Notes: generated from the letters alone by a model not told the origin. 64,000 nucleotides of DNA from Edolisoma coerulescens (GCA_013397115.1 VWZW01000853.1:511768-575767), one strand, 5' to 3'. Counted from the stretch's first letter, positions 26,097-37,347 are shown. Made by a program: numbers and translations.

Positions 26097-28174
26097 GGTT
26101 CTCCTGCAAGAAGATGCACAAGATTGTGTGGAAATAGAATCAAAAGCAAGTGAGACTTAGTGTTCCATAGAAGGGGTGCTGTAAAGTGGGAATTTATTTG
26201 GGCACTATAGTATTGCAGCTGAAATATCAGCATATTAAATTTCTAGCTGGGAAAATTCCTGTCAGGTTTCTCTCATTAAACAACATAAAAAAAAATTTCT
26301 CCGTATTTGGAGAAGATTGAGACATAGCTACCCTCTTTTATTCATATCAACTTGCCTTTAGCTTGGGATTGTGGTGTAAGGCACAGCTTTACACCATCAA
26401 AACCAGATGTAATACTCTCAGGAGGAGAAAGAGGAGGTGGAGCCAAGTCTTGAAAGGAAGGATTGGTTGCTTACATGTTTTGCATTCCAGGAAAAATAAA
26501 TGTGTTCCCTAATTAATCCTAGAATTTCCTGAAGCATGTAAGCTACAATGCATTACATCATATCTTACTTTATTTATCTTCTATGACACTCTTATATGAA
26601 GATTCCAGCAAGGTTTTACTCACATAGCAGTTAAGAGATATGTTAAATGTAGTCCACAGCTGCAGGCATAGTACTGCTGGAGAAATGGCAAGACCTATTT
26701 TGTGTTTTCCATCAGTAATAAAGGAATAAGTTGGTGTCCCTGTAATGCAGTCCTCTGGAACTGGAAAGAAAATTCCAGCTCTAGTGTCGTTAGGCTCTAC
26801 CTTCTAAATTGCCAGGAAGTAAAAATCTGAAATATTTTTAATACTCTCTCTCTTCTGGAAAGATTCCCTACAGCTTCATGAGCACTGCTCCAGCATTTGT
26901 TCCTTTGCAGTGCCACTTCTTAGTTTTAGTGGACCAATGTGGGAAGGGTTTATTATCCATCTTCAACACTACAAATTATGTTTTTACTCAAACTGCATCT
27001 TTACCTCAGTGAAACCTTTTAAGATACTGTGTTGTTTTCATTTTCAGGCTGAACATCTGTGCAAATTGTATTTTACAGCATGGCAATCACATACAACATG
27101 GGAGGGGGAGCTTCAAAAATCAAGAAGCTAATAAAACATGGACTGGGAAATGGGGATGAAGCTTTTAATTCCTATTTCAAATTCAGCCTTCAGGTCCTGC
27201 TATAACTTTTATCTGCAGCAGCTGATGGCCTTTTCCTTATCATATGAAGAATTGTGAAATCAATTGATAGTTTTGATCTAATGCTTAATAGTTAGATATT
27301 CAGAGCCTCTGAAACCATCATTCCTATCAAAGTGATTCTGGCAGCCTCATTCAGGATCCTCAAAATAAGACAAACCTTATAGCAAGTAAGGTGTGCACTT
27401 CTCTTACCTCTCCATTTGCTCTTATCTTGCTAAATGGAGAAAGTATCACCTTTTGATACAATGATTTAATCCATCTGTTTACTATCCTTTTGGATTCTCT
27501 ATCATAAAAACAATGACACTCATGGGAATAGAAGTAAATAAGCTTCAGTACAAGGAATAAAAAGCGGAAAACCCCCAAGGAATGTTGCAAATCACATATC
27601 TGGACAATCTGAATTCTTAATAATGCCACCTCATCCTTCCCAAATTGGTGGAAGGGGAAACATGAAAGAAAAGACAAGCATTCAGAACCCTAATGTACAT
27701 TTTTACTAAACTTTTAGTGGTCTCTTTCCAATACAATCTGCCTTTGGAGATGTGGGGAACCACACCTTGACTATAACTCTTGACCATACGTACATACCCA
27801 GTATGTGGCAGTACTGTGTACCAAAAAGATTCACCAAAGATTGAGCAAAGAAGGAGGCACAACCTGTACCAAAAAAAGTTTCATTTGAAAGAAAGTACAA
27901 AGAAGGTAAAAGGCCAAGAATGCACTGAGAGCCACAGTGATATAGGTCACACAGATTAGCGTATAGACAATAAATTCCATGTTTACTGCAGTCGTCATAA
28001 CAAGTTGATTCTTTGAATGCCCCTGACTCGCTGTTGATTCCCATCTGCAAGCTATTATTGTGGCTGAATTTATCCTCTGCTGCTTTAGTGGAAGTCTCAC
28101 TGCTCCAGAACAGTGTTTCTTCATGAGTTTTTCTACCTCTTTCTGTGATGACCAAATGGCCAAGACTCTTAACT

Positions 28175-28262
28175 TTGAATTACACTGGTCATGCTCTGCA
28201 TAGGGATGCGACCAGATGACCTCTGGAGGTCCCTTCCAACCTAAATTAGTGTGTTATTCTTG
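28175..28262 (+). mobile_element. CR1 LINE 3'-end fragment
   Basis: The stretch GACCAGATGACCTCTGGAGG followed by TCCCTTCCAACCTAAATTA is a close match to the well-known 3' untranslated end of avian CR1, which terminates in ATTCTATG-type repeats. Here a degenerate TTATTCTT follows. The orientation is plus and the copy is severely 5'-truncated, as is typical for CR1. Confidence 0.85.
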
Positions 28263-30552
28263 GATCCTCTGTCCTGTACCATCCATGCAGTGATCCACAT
28301 GGTGATGATACCATGTTTCTAGTTGGCAGCCTGAAAGCTGATTTAGGGCAGAGCAAAACAGCTATGGTTCTCTGAGAGCAGGAAACAGGTCATCTGAACT
28401 GGTGAGGTTGGCAGAGAGCAGCGTGGAGAAGAGCTGGGTAAGAAACTGAAGCAAGCAGGGAGGTAGAGCTGTGAAGGGCTGTAGGGTGAGCACCCAGCCA
28501 CCACCCACGGTACCATCTGAGACAAAGTCCTGGTATTTCCACCCTCTAAAAGGGACTTGTTGCAGCATCTTGGGGTTTTGCCCTTGAGATTTGGTCAGAG
28601 ACCAGCTATGTCACAGTGGTCTTTTGCTAGTCAGAGACCTCCGTTTTCTGAAGTTTTCCTTAGAGTAACTTAGTGTTGTGTTATTCTTTCACGGGTGACT
28701 GGGTGTAGCTTCTTAGTTTCAGAGCTGCAAAAAAAATATTTAAAAAGTATGTAGCTCTAGTGGTTTTGAGGGGTGTGAGATGAGTAAACTGTATGGCAAA
28801 GATTTGCCTCCAGGGCAAGTAACCCTAGTGGATATCCAAACAACTTGCAAAATTACATGTTGCAAAACAGGACTCTTCTGGGGTTTTTGGTTACTTTTCT
28901 GTTCCTGAAGTAAGGCTAATACAAAGTCAGTAATCCATCAATTAAGTAATGAATGCAGTGAATGCATTCCCTAGGAAATACCACTCTAAGAAGGCTCTGA
29001 CCCTCTGGCTTCACTTTCTTCATGAAAACCTATACAGAAATAAGCTCTGAAATAGTTTGGTTTCCACCAAGGCAGCAAGAGGATAAATCCAGTCGAAGCT
29101 CTTGAAAACATAACTATGAGCTAGTTAAACCAAAGTTGAAAATTCATTTTGTTTAGAACAGGAATGGCAGCAGAGCTCTTAGGGACCAAGATATTGTTGA
29201 ACGGTAACCAACAGGCTATAATGTGATGGGCTTTACTTGTGTGTGCGCTACACACACTTCCCTGTGATTTGCATGCTTATTATAGCATCTTATCAGCTGT
29301 TGTAAAGATGAGGAATTCTACCACGTCATTTTGTGCTCTGTATTTACTGTTCATTTGATTCATCATGCACTCAGTTATTTTGGAGGAAACGGTATGAGAT
29401 GTGATCTCAAGGGTGGCTTTCTGCGTAGGCTGAGCAGGCAGCATCGAGGGTGCCACGTTCTAGAGAGAAGCTGTGCTACACTGGAAGGAGACAGACACTC
29501 ATGCTTCCTCCAGCATCTGACAGCCACACATGCTGGCTTTGCTTGTAGGAAGGAAAGGGCTGTCCAACACAAAAGTCCTCTGCTCAAATAAAGGGGAAGA
29601 AAGGATGAAGGGACATAGTGAGACTGGTGCACAGTGGGAAGTGATGGGCTGCAAGGTGATTAGTTGATCCAGGGATCTTTCCTTAGGACTGTAATTCATT
29701 TAAACTCTGCTCTGTGCCATCTTTGAAAAGATCTTATTTTTACCATAAAACCAGGTGTCATCAAAGCAGAGTCACATCCAGGCTTTGTGCTCACGGCTGA
29801 TCTCTGTGCTATCCAAGTGGTGGCATTTATTCCATCAAGAAGGTATAACAAAATAGCGTGCTCTGAAAACGAGAGGTTTTTTTCTGAGCTTCAATGGCTA
29901 TGTCAGGCTTTACTTTTTCAGGGTTTTCTTGATACCTTTTTAAAATGGGACCTAAAGTGCAAAGGATCATAATGTAAAAGGTAACTTGTACTGCTGACAA
30001 AGTGCATGTTTGATCCCACATGGCAATAATTTTTTTGCTTGTTTTTTAAGTCTTTTAGGCAACATAAATATGACATGCGTGGAATTGAATCCTGGCAGGA
30101 ATTTCTTAAAGGCACAAAATGACAGCAAATTAAGTCCGTTTGTCATCTCCATTGATAAATATGTATTTGTTTCTCTGTGGTGAAACCTGGATACTTAATT
30201 GCAAAGGTTCATGGACATGAGCACTTTAGCTGCCAACCAGGAGCCAACAGAATAGCAGCCCAAGTGCTGAAGCTAATGATAGTGTCAATCTATTGTGTCA
30301 TAAATTACATCCTGTTATAAATAATGAAATCTTGGAAACAAATGCAACATTCGCATTCTTCACCCAGGTTTTTCCTCTGTTTTGTGATGAAAATGTGACT
30401 TGAAAAACCCGCATCATTAAATGTCATCCTTTTCATGTTGATTGGCATTTTTTTGGGTGCTTTTTTTCCCCATCACTTTTTACTAGGCTACTTTGATTAG
30501 AGAGTAGACATGAGGATGAGCTGTTTTTATGAGGTGTGTTTGGCACTTCCAG

Positions 30553-30715
30553 ATTCCACGAGAAACCCTAATTCCTGATGGCAAGACAATAATCTGGGAC
30601 AGCATGCAAGGCTTCAGGATACCTAAGGCAACTTACAAATTCATCGGGCTCCTGAGCTGTGAGACAACCATCGGTGGGCACACATACAGCACGAAGTACC
30701 TAACGCACAGAGAAA
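30553..30715 (+). CDS. FLT1: FLT1 exon 5 (second half of Ig2)
   Basis: This 163-bp exon lies between acceptor CACTTCCAG and donor GTAGGT. It runs from phase 0 to phase 1. It encodes T-L-I-P-D-G-K and I-I-W-D, the second Ig2 cysteine (L-L-S-C-E), and the Y-L-T-H-R strand that contacts ligand. Differences from human in the interface region are visible: I-P-R-E replaces F-P-L-D at the exon start, and T-K-Y-L replaces T-N-Y-L. The human S-N-A-T sequon reads P-K-A-T here. The exon is followed by a tiny stop-free intron. Confidence 0.97.
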
Positions 30716-30802
30716 GTAGGTGGCATTCTCCACTCCCCGTCTCTCAGAAACCACCCTGCCCTGCTGGAATTACTAATTTTTCTCCCTCTTTGTCGCATGC
30801 AG
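30716..30802 (+). other. FLT1: FLT1 intron 5 (87 bp, frame-preserving, stop-free)
   Basis: A very short GTAGGT...GCATGCAG intron between the Ig2 and Ig3 exons. Its length is exactly 29 codons, and the frame of exon 5 stays open through it into exon 6. If retained, it would insert 29 residues into the Ig2-Ig3 linker without a frameshift. The AG at 30801-30802 is preceded by a pyrimidine tract. Confidence 0.95.
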
Positions 30803-30939
30803 CCAACACAATTTTTGATGTTCAGTTAAGCACCCCGCGTCTTGTCAAGCTGCTGAAGGGAGACAGCCTAGCAATTAACTGCACTGTCACTGCAGCCTGG
30901 AACACCAGAGTGCAGATGACATGGACTTACCCTGGAGAG
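30803..30939 (+). CDS. FLT1: FLT1 exon 6 (first half of Ig3)
   Basis: This 137-bp exon starts in phase 1 (completing a Thr codon) and ends in phase 0 before GTGAGT. It encodes the V-Q-L-S-T-P strand, the first Ig3 cysteine within a conserved N-C-T sequon, and N-T-R-V-Q-M-T-W, an FLT1 signature. Ig3 contributes to ligand affinity and specificity. Reading past the donor stays open for 42 further codons to a TGA at 31066-31068. Confidence 0.97.
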
Positions 30940-32471
30940 GTGAGTGCTGTGGTTGGAAAGAAGAAGCCAGAGGTTTCCCACAGATCATGCTGCATCCAGC
31001 ATCCCGGGAGGAATTCTGCTTCGGAATGCTTGCCATTGTTTGCATTCCATCATTTTGACCCTTGCTGACATGTCTCTTAAGGTTTCTTTTTTTTCTTTCT
31101 GATGCTTAATTTCATAAGTAAACATGTTTACACAATGTGCTCTGGTTATATTGCATAATCACAAGCGAACGCTAGAATTGTTTCATCTCTGGGAGCTTCT
31201 TTTTGGCCTGGTGAAATGAGAGAAATTTATCACCCCCTCCCAGGCAGGGGCTCTCTCTTGTGACAAAAAAGTTTTCAGTGAGGCTGTCTTGGCAACACAT
31301 TCATTTCAAAGACTGGTAGACAGTCAGGCACCCGATTCGAGCATGTTTAGAAAAGATATTTGGATTTAGCTAGCCAAAATCTCATTTGTTAAATGTCACA
31401 CGAACAATCCTCTTGTTTTGACAACTACAGGAATGATCTTGAATGTGCTTCTCCACCCCCTACATTGGGAGCATCCTCATAAACATTTGTCACTTACAGA
31501 ATAACTGCCAGGGAGTCCATGTAAAACTGATAAGAAATTTGACATTAGCTTAAGGTTTACAACTCCTATTCCTTTCATGTCAGTTTGATTTATGCTGGTG
31601 ATTCAAGTCAAGATCATTTATTATGTCACTCATTGTATCTAATCACAGGCTGAAATTATGATTGCATTATATAGGGTAAGATTGATGCAATTGTTTATTG
31701 CTTACTGTAGCCATTTTCCCTGGCATTTTTTTCACCTCAGAAATAAACAACTTAGCAACAAGAAATGCTCCAAATATATTATATTGATCATTGCTGCCCT
31801 ACCAAGCCCTATCTGGGCACCACACTTGTGAAATTGTGCTTTGTTTTTATTTAGATGGTAACTGAAGGGCGCTCAGTGTTTATAAGACATCAACAATGTC
31901 CTGGGTTAAATAAACTTTGAGGCCAAATACTGAGGGGGAGTTGCAGGAAATAACTCCTCAGAGTCGCATTATCTTCAGTTCCACCCTGCTATTCCCTTGC
32001 CAAATCTAGTCCCTCTTCCGTCTGTAGCATTTCCAGAATTCTCCCCTCCTTAATGTCCCTTCCTTCTATGTGTCTGCTTCCTATGGCACTGACTCCAGGC
32101 ACCAAACTATGTGCTGCTCTTCATGTCATGGCTTCAGGGGTTTTTAGGAGCAGTGCTGGACAGTGGCAATGAGGAGCTGGGCATGTTGGTATGACAGGCT
32201 GTACAAAAGGGAGGATCTTCCTTTGGAAAGTAGTGGTTTGGATGCTATGACAACTTGGGTGAAGACAGGGATGAATTGTCCTATCATGTTGCTTATATTT
32301 TTTATTTTTGACCCTCTGGAAATGTTAAACCTGTGTTATGTGTGTGCTGTACAAAGGCATCTGGGATTTTTTTATTAAGTTATCGTGGCAGTATAGCAAA
32401 ATAAAAATCTTAATAATCATGAAAATGGGTTTGATTAAGCTCTTTCTTGTTCATTTCTTTTGCTTTTATAG
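30940..32471 (+). other. FLT1: FLT1 intron 6 (1.5 kb)
   Basis: A GT-AG intron of unique sequence. Two AATAAA hexamers are present at about 31742-31747 and 31909-31914. The acceptor is GCTTTTATAG at 32462-32471. No repeat is recognised. Confidence 0.92.
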
Positions 32472-32646
32472 ACAAGGAGAAGAGGTTCTGTAATGCAGCG
32501 TATTGACCAGAAGAATGCAGAGGCCAACATCTTTTACAGCATCCTCGTTGTCGACAGAGTGCGGGATATTGATAAAGGCCAGTACACCTGCCACGTGAAG
32601 AGCGGGCCATCGATCAAGGCCGTCAACACAACCGTCATTGTTTATG
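32472..32646 (+). CDS. FLT1: FLT1 exon 7 (second half of Ig3)
   Basis: This 175-bp exon runs from phase 0 to phase 1 (donor GTAAGA). It encodes the basic loop T-R-R-R-G-S, then R-I-D-Q, A-N-I-F-Y-S, the second Ig3 cysteine in G-Q-Y-T-C-H-V, and S-G-P-S with the conserved V-N-T-T sequon at the end of Ig3. The basic stretch corresponds to the heparin-binding region of human Ig3. Read-through past the donor stays open to a TGA at 32721-32723. Confidence 0.97.
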
Positions 32647-34573
32647 GTAAGAAGTGGTGCAGATTTGTAGAATACTCAATGCTCTTGCACCAAGGTCAGT
32701 CGTGTGATAGTTTTACATCGTGACACAAGGTAGAAGTGAATCTGTAGCACATTCATCATGGGCAGAAAAAGGGAAACGAGGGAGGGAGGCACTCCAGGGG
32801 GCACAACATATGCCATGTCTTCCATGGGTGCTTTGTACTGCTGGCAATAGACATGTTAATGTTCAATTTGATCACTTTTGTCTGCTAAATTCTGTGATGG
32901 CACTGTCTTCAGTCAGTTCTAGCGGATACAATCAGGGAAACTATAGTTTGGGAGGAAAAAGAAGGTACAAGCTGAATTTAAATAGAAGAGTCCCACTTCC
33001 TCTTCTATGGTACTTATACGTTGCTTTCTATGAAAGAATGAAGAAGAAATAAATACTCTAACTCTACATGGAGCTAGTAGCTGGTAGAACATTCAAAAAA
33101 TGCAAATCATTAATATGGTTTTACAGCAGGACCCTTAATCAAGTTCCCTACAGTTTGCCTGGGCCTTCTGTAAAACCTGGAAATTTCTGATGTTATTTCA
33201 AAGGTATATGAATAAGGACTTTTTTGCATTGGGGCTCTTTGGGAAGCGACCGTCTTTGGGACATCTTGTTACAATTAGAACTACCCAGGATCTTTGGAAC
33301 ACCATTGGTTTTAAAGGCCAAGCGGCTGGTGGGTGTCTTCTACAACAGATGACTCACGGTCAGACTACTGATTTGTTACACATTTTCGGTGGTGTATCTT
33401 TTCTCTCCTGTCTGGAAGCGTGGACTAAGCACCCTGTGTTGGTATTCTTAGACACTATTCCAGCCCATTTTCTCTATTTAAGCTCTGGAATAAGTCACTG
33501 GGAGCACAGGATGAATCATGATACCCACATACTGTATCTTAAACAGATAAACTGAACCTGCCAGAAACTGAGTTTTAGATTAAGATTTAAGTCAGAGAAG
33601 TTGGGACTGTTGAAGTCAGCCTGCATTCACATAAGCAGCCCTGCCTACAGGATACCCATATTAGAAAGAGCTTGTGTGAATAAAAGTTTGCAGAATCAGG
33701 GCTGTATCTTCATAACTTAACTTGTATACTTAAACTACTTATTTGTTCTTTGCATATTATTTTCAATGTACGTGGTAAGTGTGATTAAATGTTGAACTTG
33801 TTTAATGGATATCCACCATCCTCATGCGGTTCATCATGTGAGTAAATATTGCACTACAGGTACTATCAAAAGGACACTCAAACATTTTTTGTACTTTGAA
33901 TGTTTTGTTTTGCACAAGTTGGCAGGGGGAAAGAGATATTTTCCAATTTATCGTATATATTTTGTGTTTTATTGCCTCTGGTAAAAGCCATGAACTTGCC
34001 AGAGAGTTGGAGATATGGGGCAGAGCAATTGGAAAAGAACAAATTCCAGCAGGTTGAGATTATTCCAGTGAAGTCACAAAGATTTGCTTGTTCGGTGAAA
34101 CAGCTGTTTACCAATGATACAGAAAGTTTCTGCCTTTTCCATTGCTATTTCTCCGAAGGTCCCTTAAATCCTCTCTGGCAGAATATTTTCTTTTGGAGCA
34201 TTCATTGATTCTTGGCCTGTAGGAGTGGAAAGGTCATCTGATCATCCTCAGTTCAGCATCCCACATACCACAGACCACTTTATCTCTTGTGCCTTTTTTT
34301 TCTGGCTGGAGCACAGTGTGAATTTGGCTAGAGTGTATCTTCTCTAAGCAGATTCATGCCCTGGGAACTGCATCTCAGTTTCTTGTATATTTGTGGTATT
34401 CTTTTCTATTTTATAGATCTCTAGGAGGTTAGGCTCTATTCTTGCTGTTGATATGTGGGAGCATCAGAATTACTGAAGATAAATTTTATTTGGAGTCACA
34501 TTTTCTTTAGTAGAACTACTCTTTTTGCAGGATGAAAATAAGTAATACAAAGCACTTTTTTACTTTGTTTAAG
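32647..34573 (+). other. FLT1: FLT1 intron 7 (1.9 kb)
   Basis: A GT-AG intron of unique sequence with an AATAAA hexamer at 33048-33053, about 330 bp after the first in-frame stop from exon 7. No mobile element is recognised. Confidence 0.92.
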
Positions 34574-34691
34574 ATAAAATGTTCATTAATTTGAAACGTC
34601 GAAGAAAAACCGCGCTGGAGGCTGTAGCTGGAAGAAAATCCTATCGTTTGTCAGTGAAAGTGAAGGCATTCCCCTCTCCAGAGGTTATATG
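34574..34691 (+). CDS. FLT1: FLT1 exon 8 (start of Ig4)
   Basis: This 118-bp exon follows acceptor GTTTAAG, completes an Asp codon, and ends within a Trp codon (TG|G) before GTAGGA. It encodes the Ig3-Ig4 linker rich in Arg and Lys (K-R-R-R-K) and the strands S-Y-R-L-S-V-K-V-K-A-F-P-S-P-E-V. Ig4 supports receptor-receptor contacts rather than ligand binding. Confidence 0.96.
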
Positions 34692-36608
34692 GTAGGACAA
34701 CAGTTACTTCCACATATGCATCCTGGGCCTCTTTTTATAATAGAGTTGGGGAGGGCTTTTTTAAGTTTCTGAGTTGCTTGGGGTTCTAACAATTTATGAG
34801 AACATTATCTCCATTTTGCAAGTGCGAGAAAGGAGATACGGGAAGTTTAAAGCTGAGGTCCTCAAATAGGTTGGATATGTCTCCTCTTGAAATCAATGGA
34901 CACTCTACAGATAAACATCTCTACCAGCCTTGACTGAAGTGTTGCATCCAGCTTCTCTCAGACGTAGATATAAAACCTGAACTTGCTTTTCAGACAGTAA
35001 GAGAAAGAAGAGAAGGCTTTCATTAAAATAAATTATTGACTTGAGTCATACAGACACGTACTATTAGGCAGAAAAATGGAAGTTGGTGTTATTATGCAAT
35101 GATCTGCAGGTTATAGATCTACTTCAGCAGAGCATTCACTGGATCATTCATTTTGCATCATGTATGCTCTGCTAAGAAATTTTTTGAACAGTTTTTTTTA
35201 TTAATCATAACCTCTTTTATATGTAGCAACATTATCTACTCATGATCTCAAAGGTTTTTTTGTTAAAATGGTTTTAAACACCAGTAGCTCTGGCTCAAGT
35301 CATTGCATTTTAACGAAGGGTCTATGACAAGCCTGATTGAGAAAACAAACCATACATACATGAACAGTGGGAGTTCATGTTACAGCCAGGAATTACTTTT
35401 GCTCCAAAAGTGTTGTCTTGTTATACAAAACCTTTACATTTGTGGCTCCACGTGGAAAACTAAGGGGTGAGTGTGACACTGATGCCAGCCATTTATACAA
35501 CATTTTCTGTTTCTCCAGTGTTTGAGCTTATTGATTGCACATATAGATCCAAAATTTCTGAACTAAAAAAATCTCCAAATGTTTAAATTTTTTTTTTTAA
35601 ATTTTTTAATTTAAAATTGAGGTTAGTCAAACATTGGAACAAGTAGTCCAGAGTGGTGCTGGAGTCTCCATTCTTGGAGATACACAAAACCATACTGAAA
35701 ATGGTCTTGGGCAACCTTCTGACCTTGCTTTGTATAGGGCATTAGACTGCATGACGACCGAAGGCTTTTTCAGCTGCAACTGTTCTATGGTTCTGTAAAA
35801 TACAGATGCAGTGAAATACCTAAACCCATAAGTCCTTTGACCAAATTTTAGTACTCCTCTAATAACAGTAAGAGTTTTTTGTGAATACTTACTAAAAGCT
35901 GTGAATCATTTAGATCAACTCCATCATCTTAATGAATCTCAGTTGCACCCTTCTACTAACATCATGTTAACCTTCTTGCAACTTGTTAAAATATGCTTTA
36001 CCTTGTATTTTAGACTCTGAATAAAAAATGTTTTGCTTCAGGAATCTGTGTGTGAACAACAGTTAGTACTTTCTATGTTGATTTTTTGTTATCTTTAAAA
36101 ACATTCACTTGATAGCAGGATATCTGATTCTTGAGTGCTTATCTAATCTACTTACTCTTCCTCTTCCTAAAATCACAGCTGTGCTTAGGCTACTGTAATA
36201 CTTTGTCCCAGGATGTATTCTGAGGTCATAGCGAAATGGCCAGTGCAAGATGGTGCAACCTTTATTTCTGTGACTGACTCTCAGCCAAAATGGTTGTCTT
36301 TTAGACTAAATGGCGGCACAACCATGGACAACTGGGATCTTCAGAGACAGAGTTGCAATTTTCATCAGCTCTCAAATACCATAGAGCCATGTCAGATTCT
36401 TAACAATTTTAATGTATAGAATAGTCTTCTCTAAAGTGGTTTACAAATACCAGCAATCTTATTTGAAAGGAAAGGACAAGCCTCTGGTAAACAGAATCTC
36501 AGACTGTGAATCCAATCCGTTCCCAAAGATTGAGGAATATGATGTAACATGGGTGGTTTAAGCAGAAATATTTTTCAGAATTTTGATTTCTGGAATTCCA
36601 TGAAATAG
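34692..36608 (+). other. FLT1: FLT1 intron 8 (1.9 kb)
   Basis: A GT-AG intron that contains a CR1 3'-end fragment at 35615-35797, preceded by an A/T-only low-complexity stretch at about 35583-35616. The acceptor is AAATAG. Confidence 0.92.
35615..35797 (+). mobile_element. CR1 LINE 3'-end fragment
   Basis: The sequence GGTGCTGGAGTCTCCATTCT with 'TTGGAGATACACAAAACC', then GGGCAACCTTCTGACC and a terminal TTCTATGGTTCTGT, follows the last part of CR1 ORF2 and its 3' UTR, in plus orientation. Its 5' end is truncated at the ORF2 C-terminus. It is more diverged than the copy at 28.2 kb. Confidence 0.88.
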
Positions 36609-36778
36609 GTTAAAAGATGGGCTACCTGCTGCTGAAAAATGTGCCCGGTACGTCATTAAAGACTATTCGTTAGTCATCAAGGATGTTGCTGAGGAGGATG
36701 CTGGAAACTACACCATAATATTGAGCATTCCACAGTGGAACTTGTCAAAGAATCTTACAGTGACTCTTACGGTAAATG
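36609..36778 (+). CDS. FLT1: FLT1 exon 9 (rest of Ig4)
   Basis: This 170-bp exon starts by finishing the split Trp codon and ends in phase 1 before GTAAGT. It encodes L-K-D-G-L-P, Y-S-L-V-I-K-D-V, E-E-D-A-G-N-Y-T-I (the conserved Ig4 dimerisation signature, which lacks the canonical cysteine) and K-N-L-T-V-T-L. A cysteine codon at 36640-36642 (E-K-C-A-R-Y) stands where I recall Ser in human. An extra N-L-S sequon precedes K-N-L-T. Confidence 0.97.
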
Positions 36779-37187
36779 GTAAGTTTGCAACATGTTCCCA
36801 TGCTTATCCTGAACATGTAAATGCTCAATTTTTTTGAGCTGGATTGTCACCAATCTTGCACACATCAGGTCATCGTGGGTTTTCTTACTGACGTCATGGA
36901 CCCAAACCCAAGCCTCACATGCAGGGTGAAAGACCCATCTTTGAACCAGAAGATGGACACTGGTTTTCATTGGAAGTGTTTCTGTCTTCCACAGCCACAT
37001 ACTTGTTCCCAATGACTTAAATGTGTTACTAACCACTCGTCTGACTTGACTTAGGACTGCTGTTTTTCTTTGTTCTCCTGGGGATTTTTCATGTTACTCA
37101 TGCTGCAGGAATGTAGTATTTTTATAACCATGCAATGCATCGGAAATAAGCTGGTTTTAATTGCTTTCCAATTTTTACCCTTTCCAG
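36779..37187 (+). other. FLT1: FLT1 intron 9 (409 bp)
   Basis: A short GT-AG intron of unique sequence between the Ig4 and Ig5 exons. The acceptor is CCCTTTCCAG. Nothing else is recognised in it. Confidence 0.93.
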
Positions 37188-37347
37188 TGAAACCGCAGAT
37201 ATATGAAAAGGCCGTGTCATCATTCCTTGATCCCAATCTGCATTTACTAGGCAGCAAACAAGTGCTGACATGCACTGTGTATGGTATTCCTCCACCTAAA
37301 GTCACATGGATGTGGTATCCCTGTAAACAAAACCATTCTAAAACAAG
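37188..37347 (+). CDS. FLT1: FLT1 exon 10 (start of Ig5)
   Basis: This 160-bp exon follows TTTCCAG, begins in phase 1 and ends in phase 2 (AG|G of an Arg codon) before GTAGGA. It encodes V-K-P-Q-I-Y-E-K-A-V-S-S-F, the first Ig5 cysteine (L-T-C-T-V-Y-G-I-P), the W-M-W-Y-P-C motif with an extra cysteine, and an N-H-S sequon. A 14.5-kb intron follows. Confidence 0.97.

Larger units (their letters stand above)
24998..30552 (+). other. FLT1: FLT1 intron 4 (5.6 kb)
   Basis: A GT-AG intron inside the Ig2-coding region, so both flanking exons are needed for a folded domain. Contents: a polypyrimidine stretch (25300-25360), a CA-rich microsatellite (26071-26096), a CR1 3'-end fragment (28175-28262), and several minus-strand open frames at 27.36-28.16 kb with no recognised similarity. 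The rest is unique AT-rich DNA. Confidence 0.92.
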
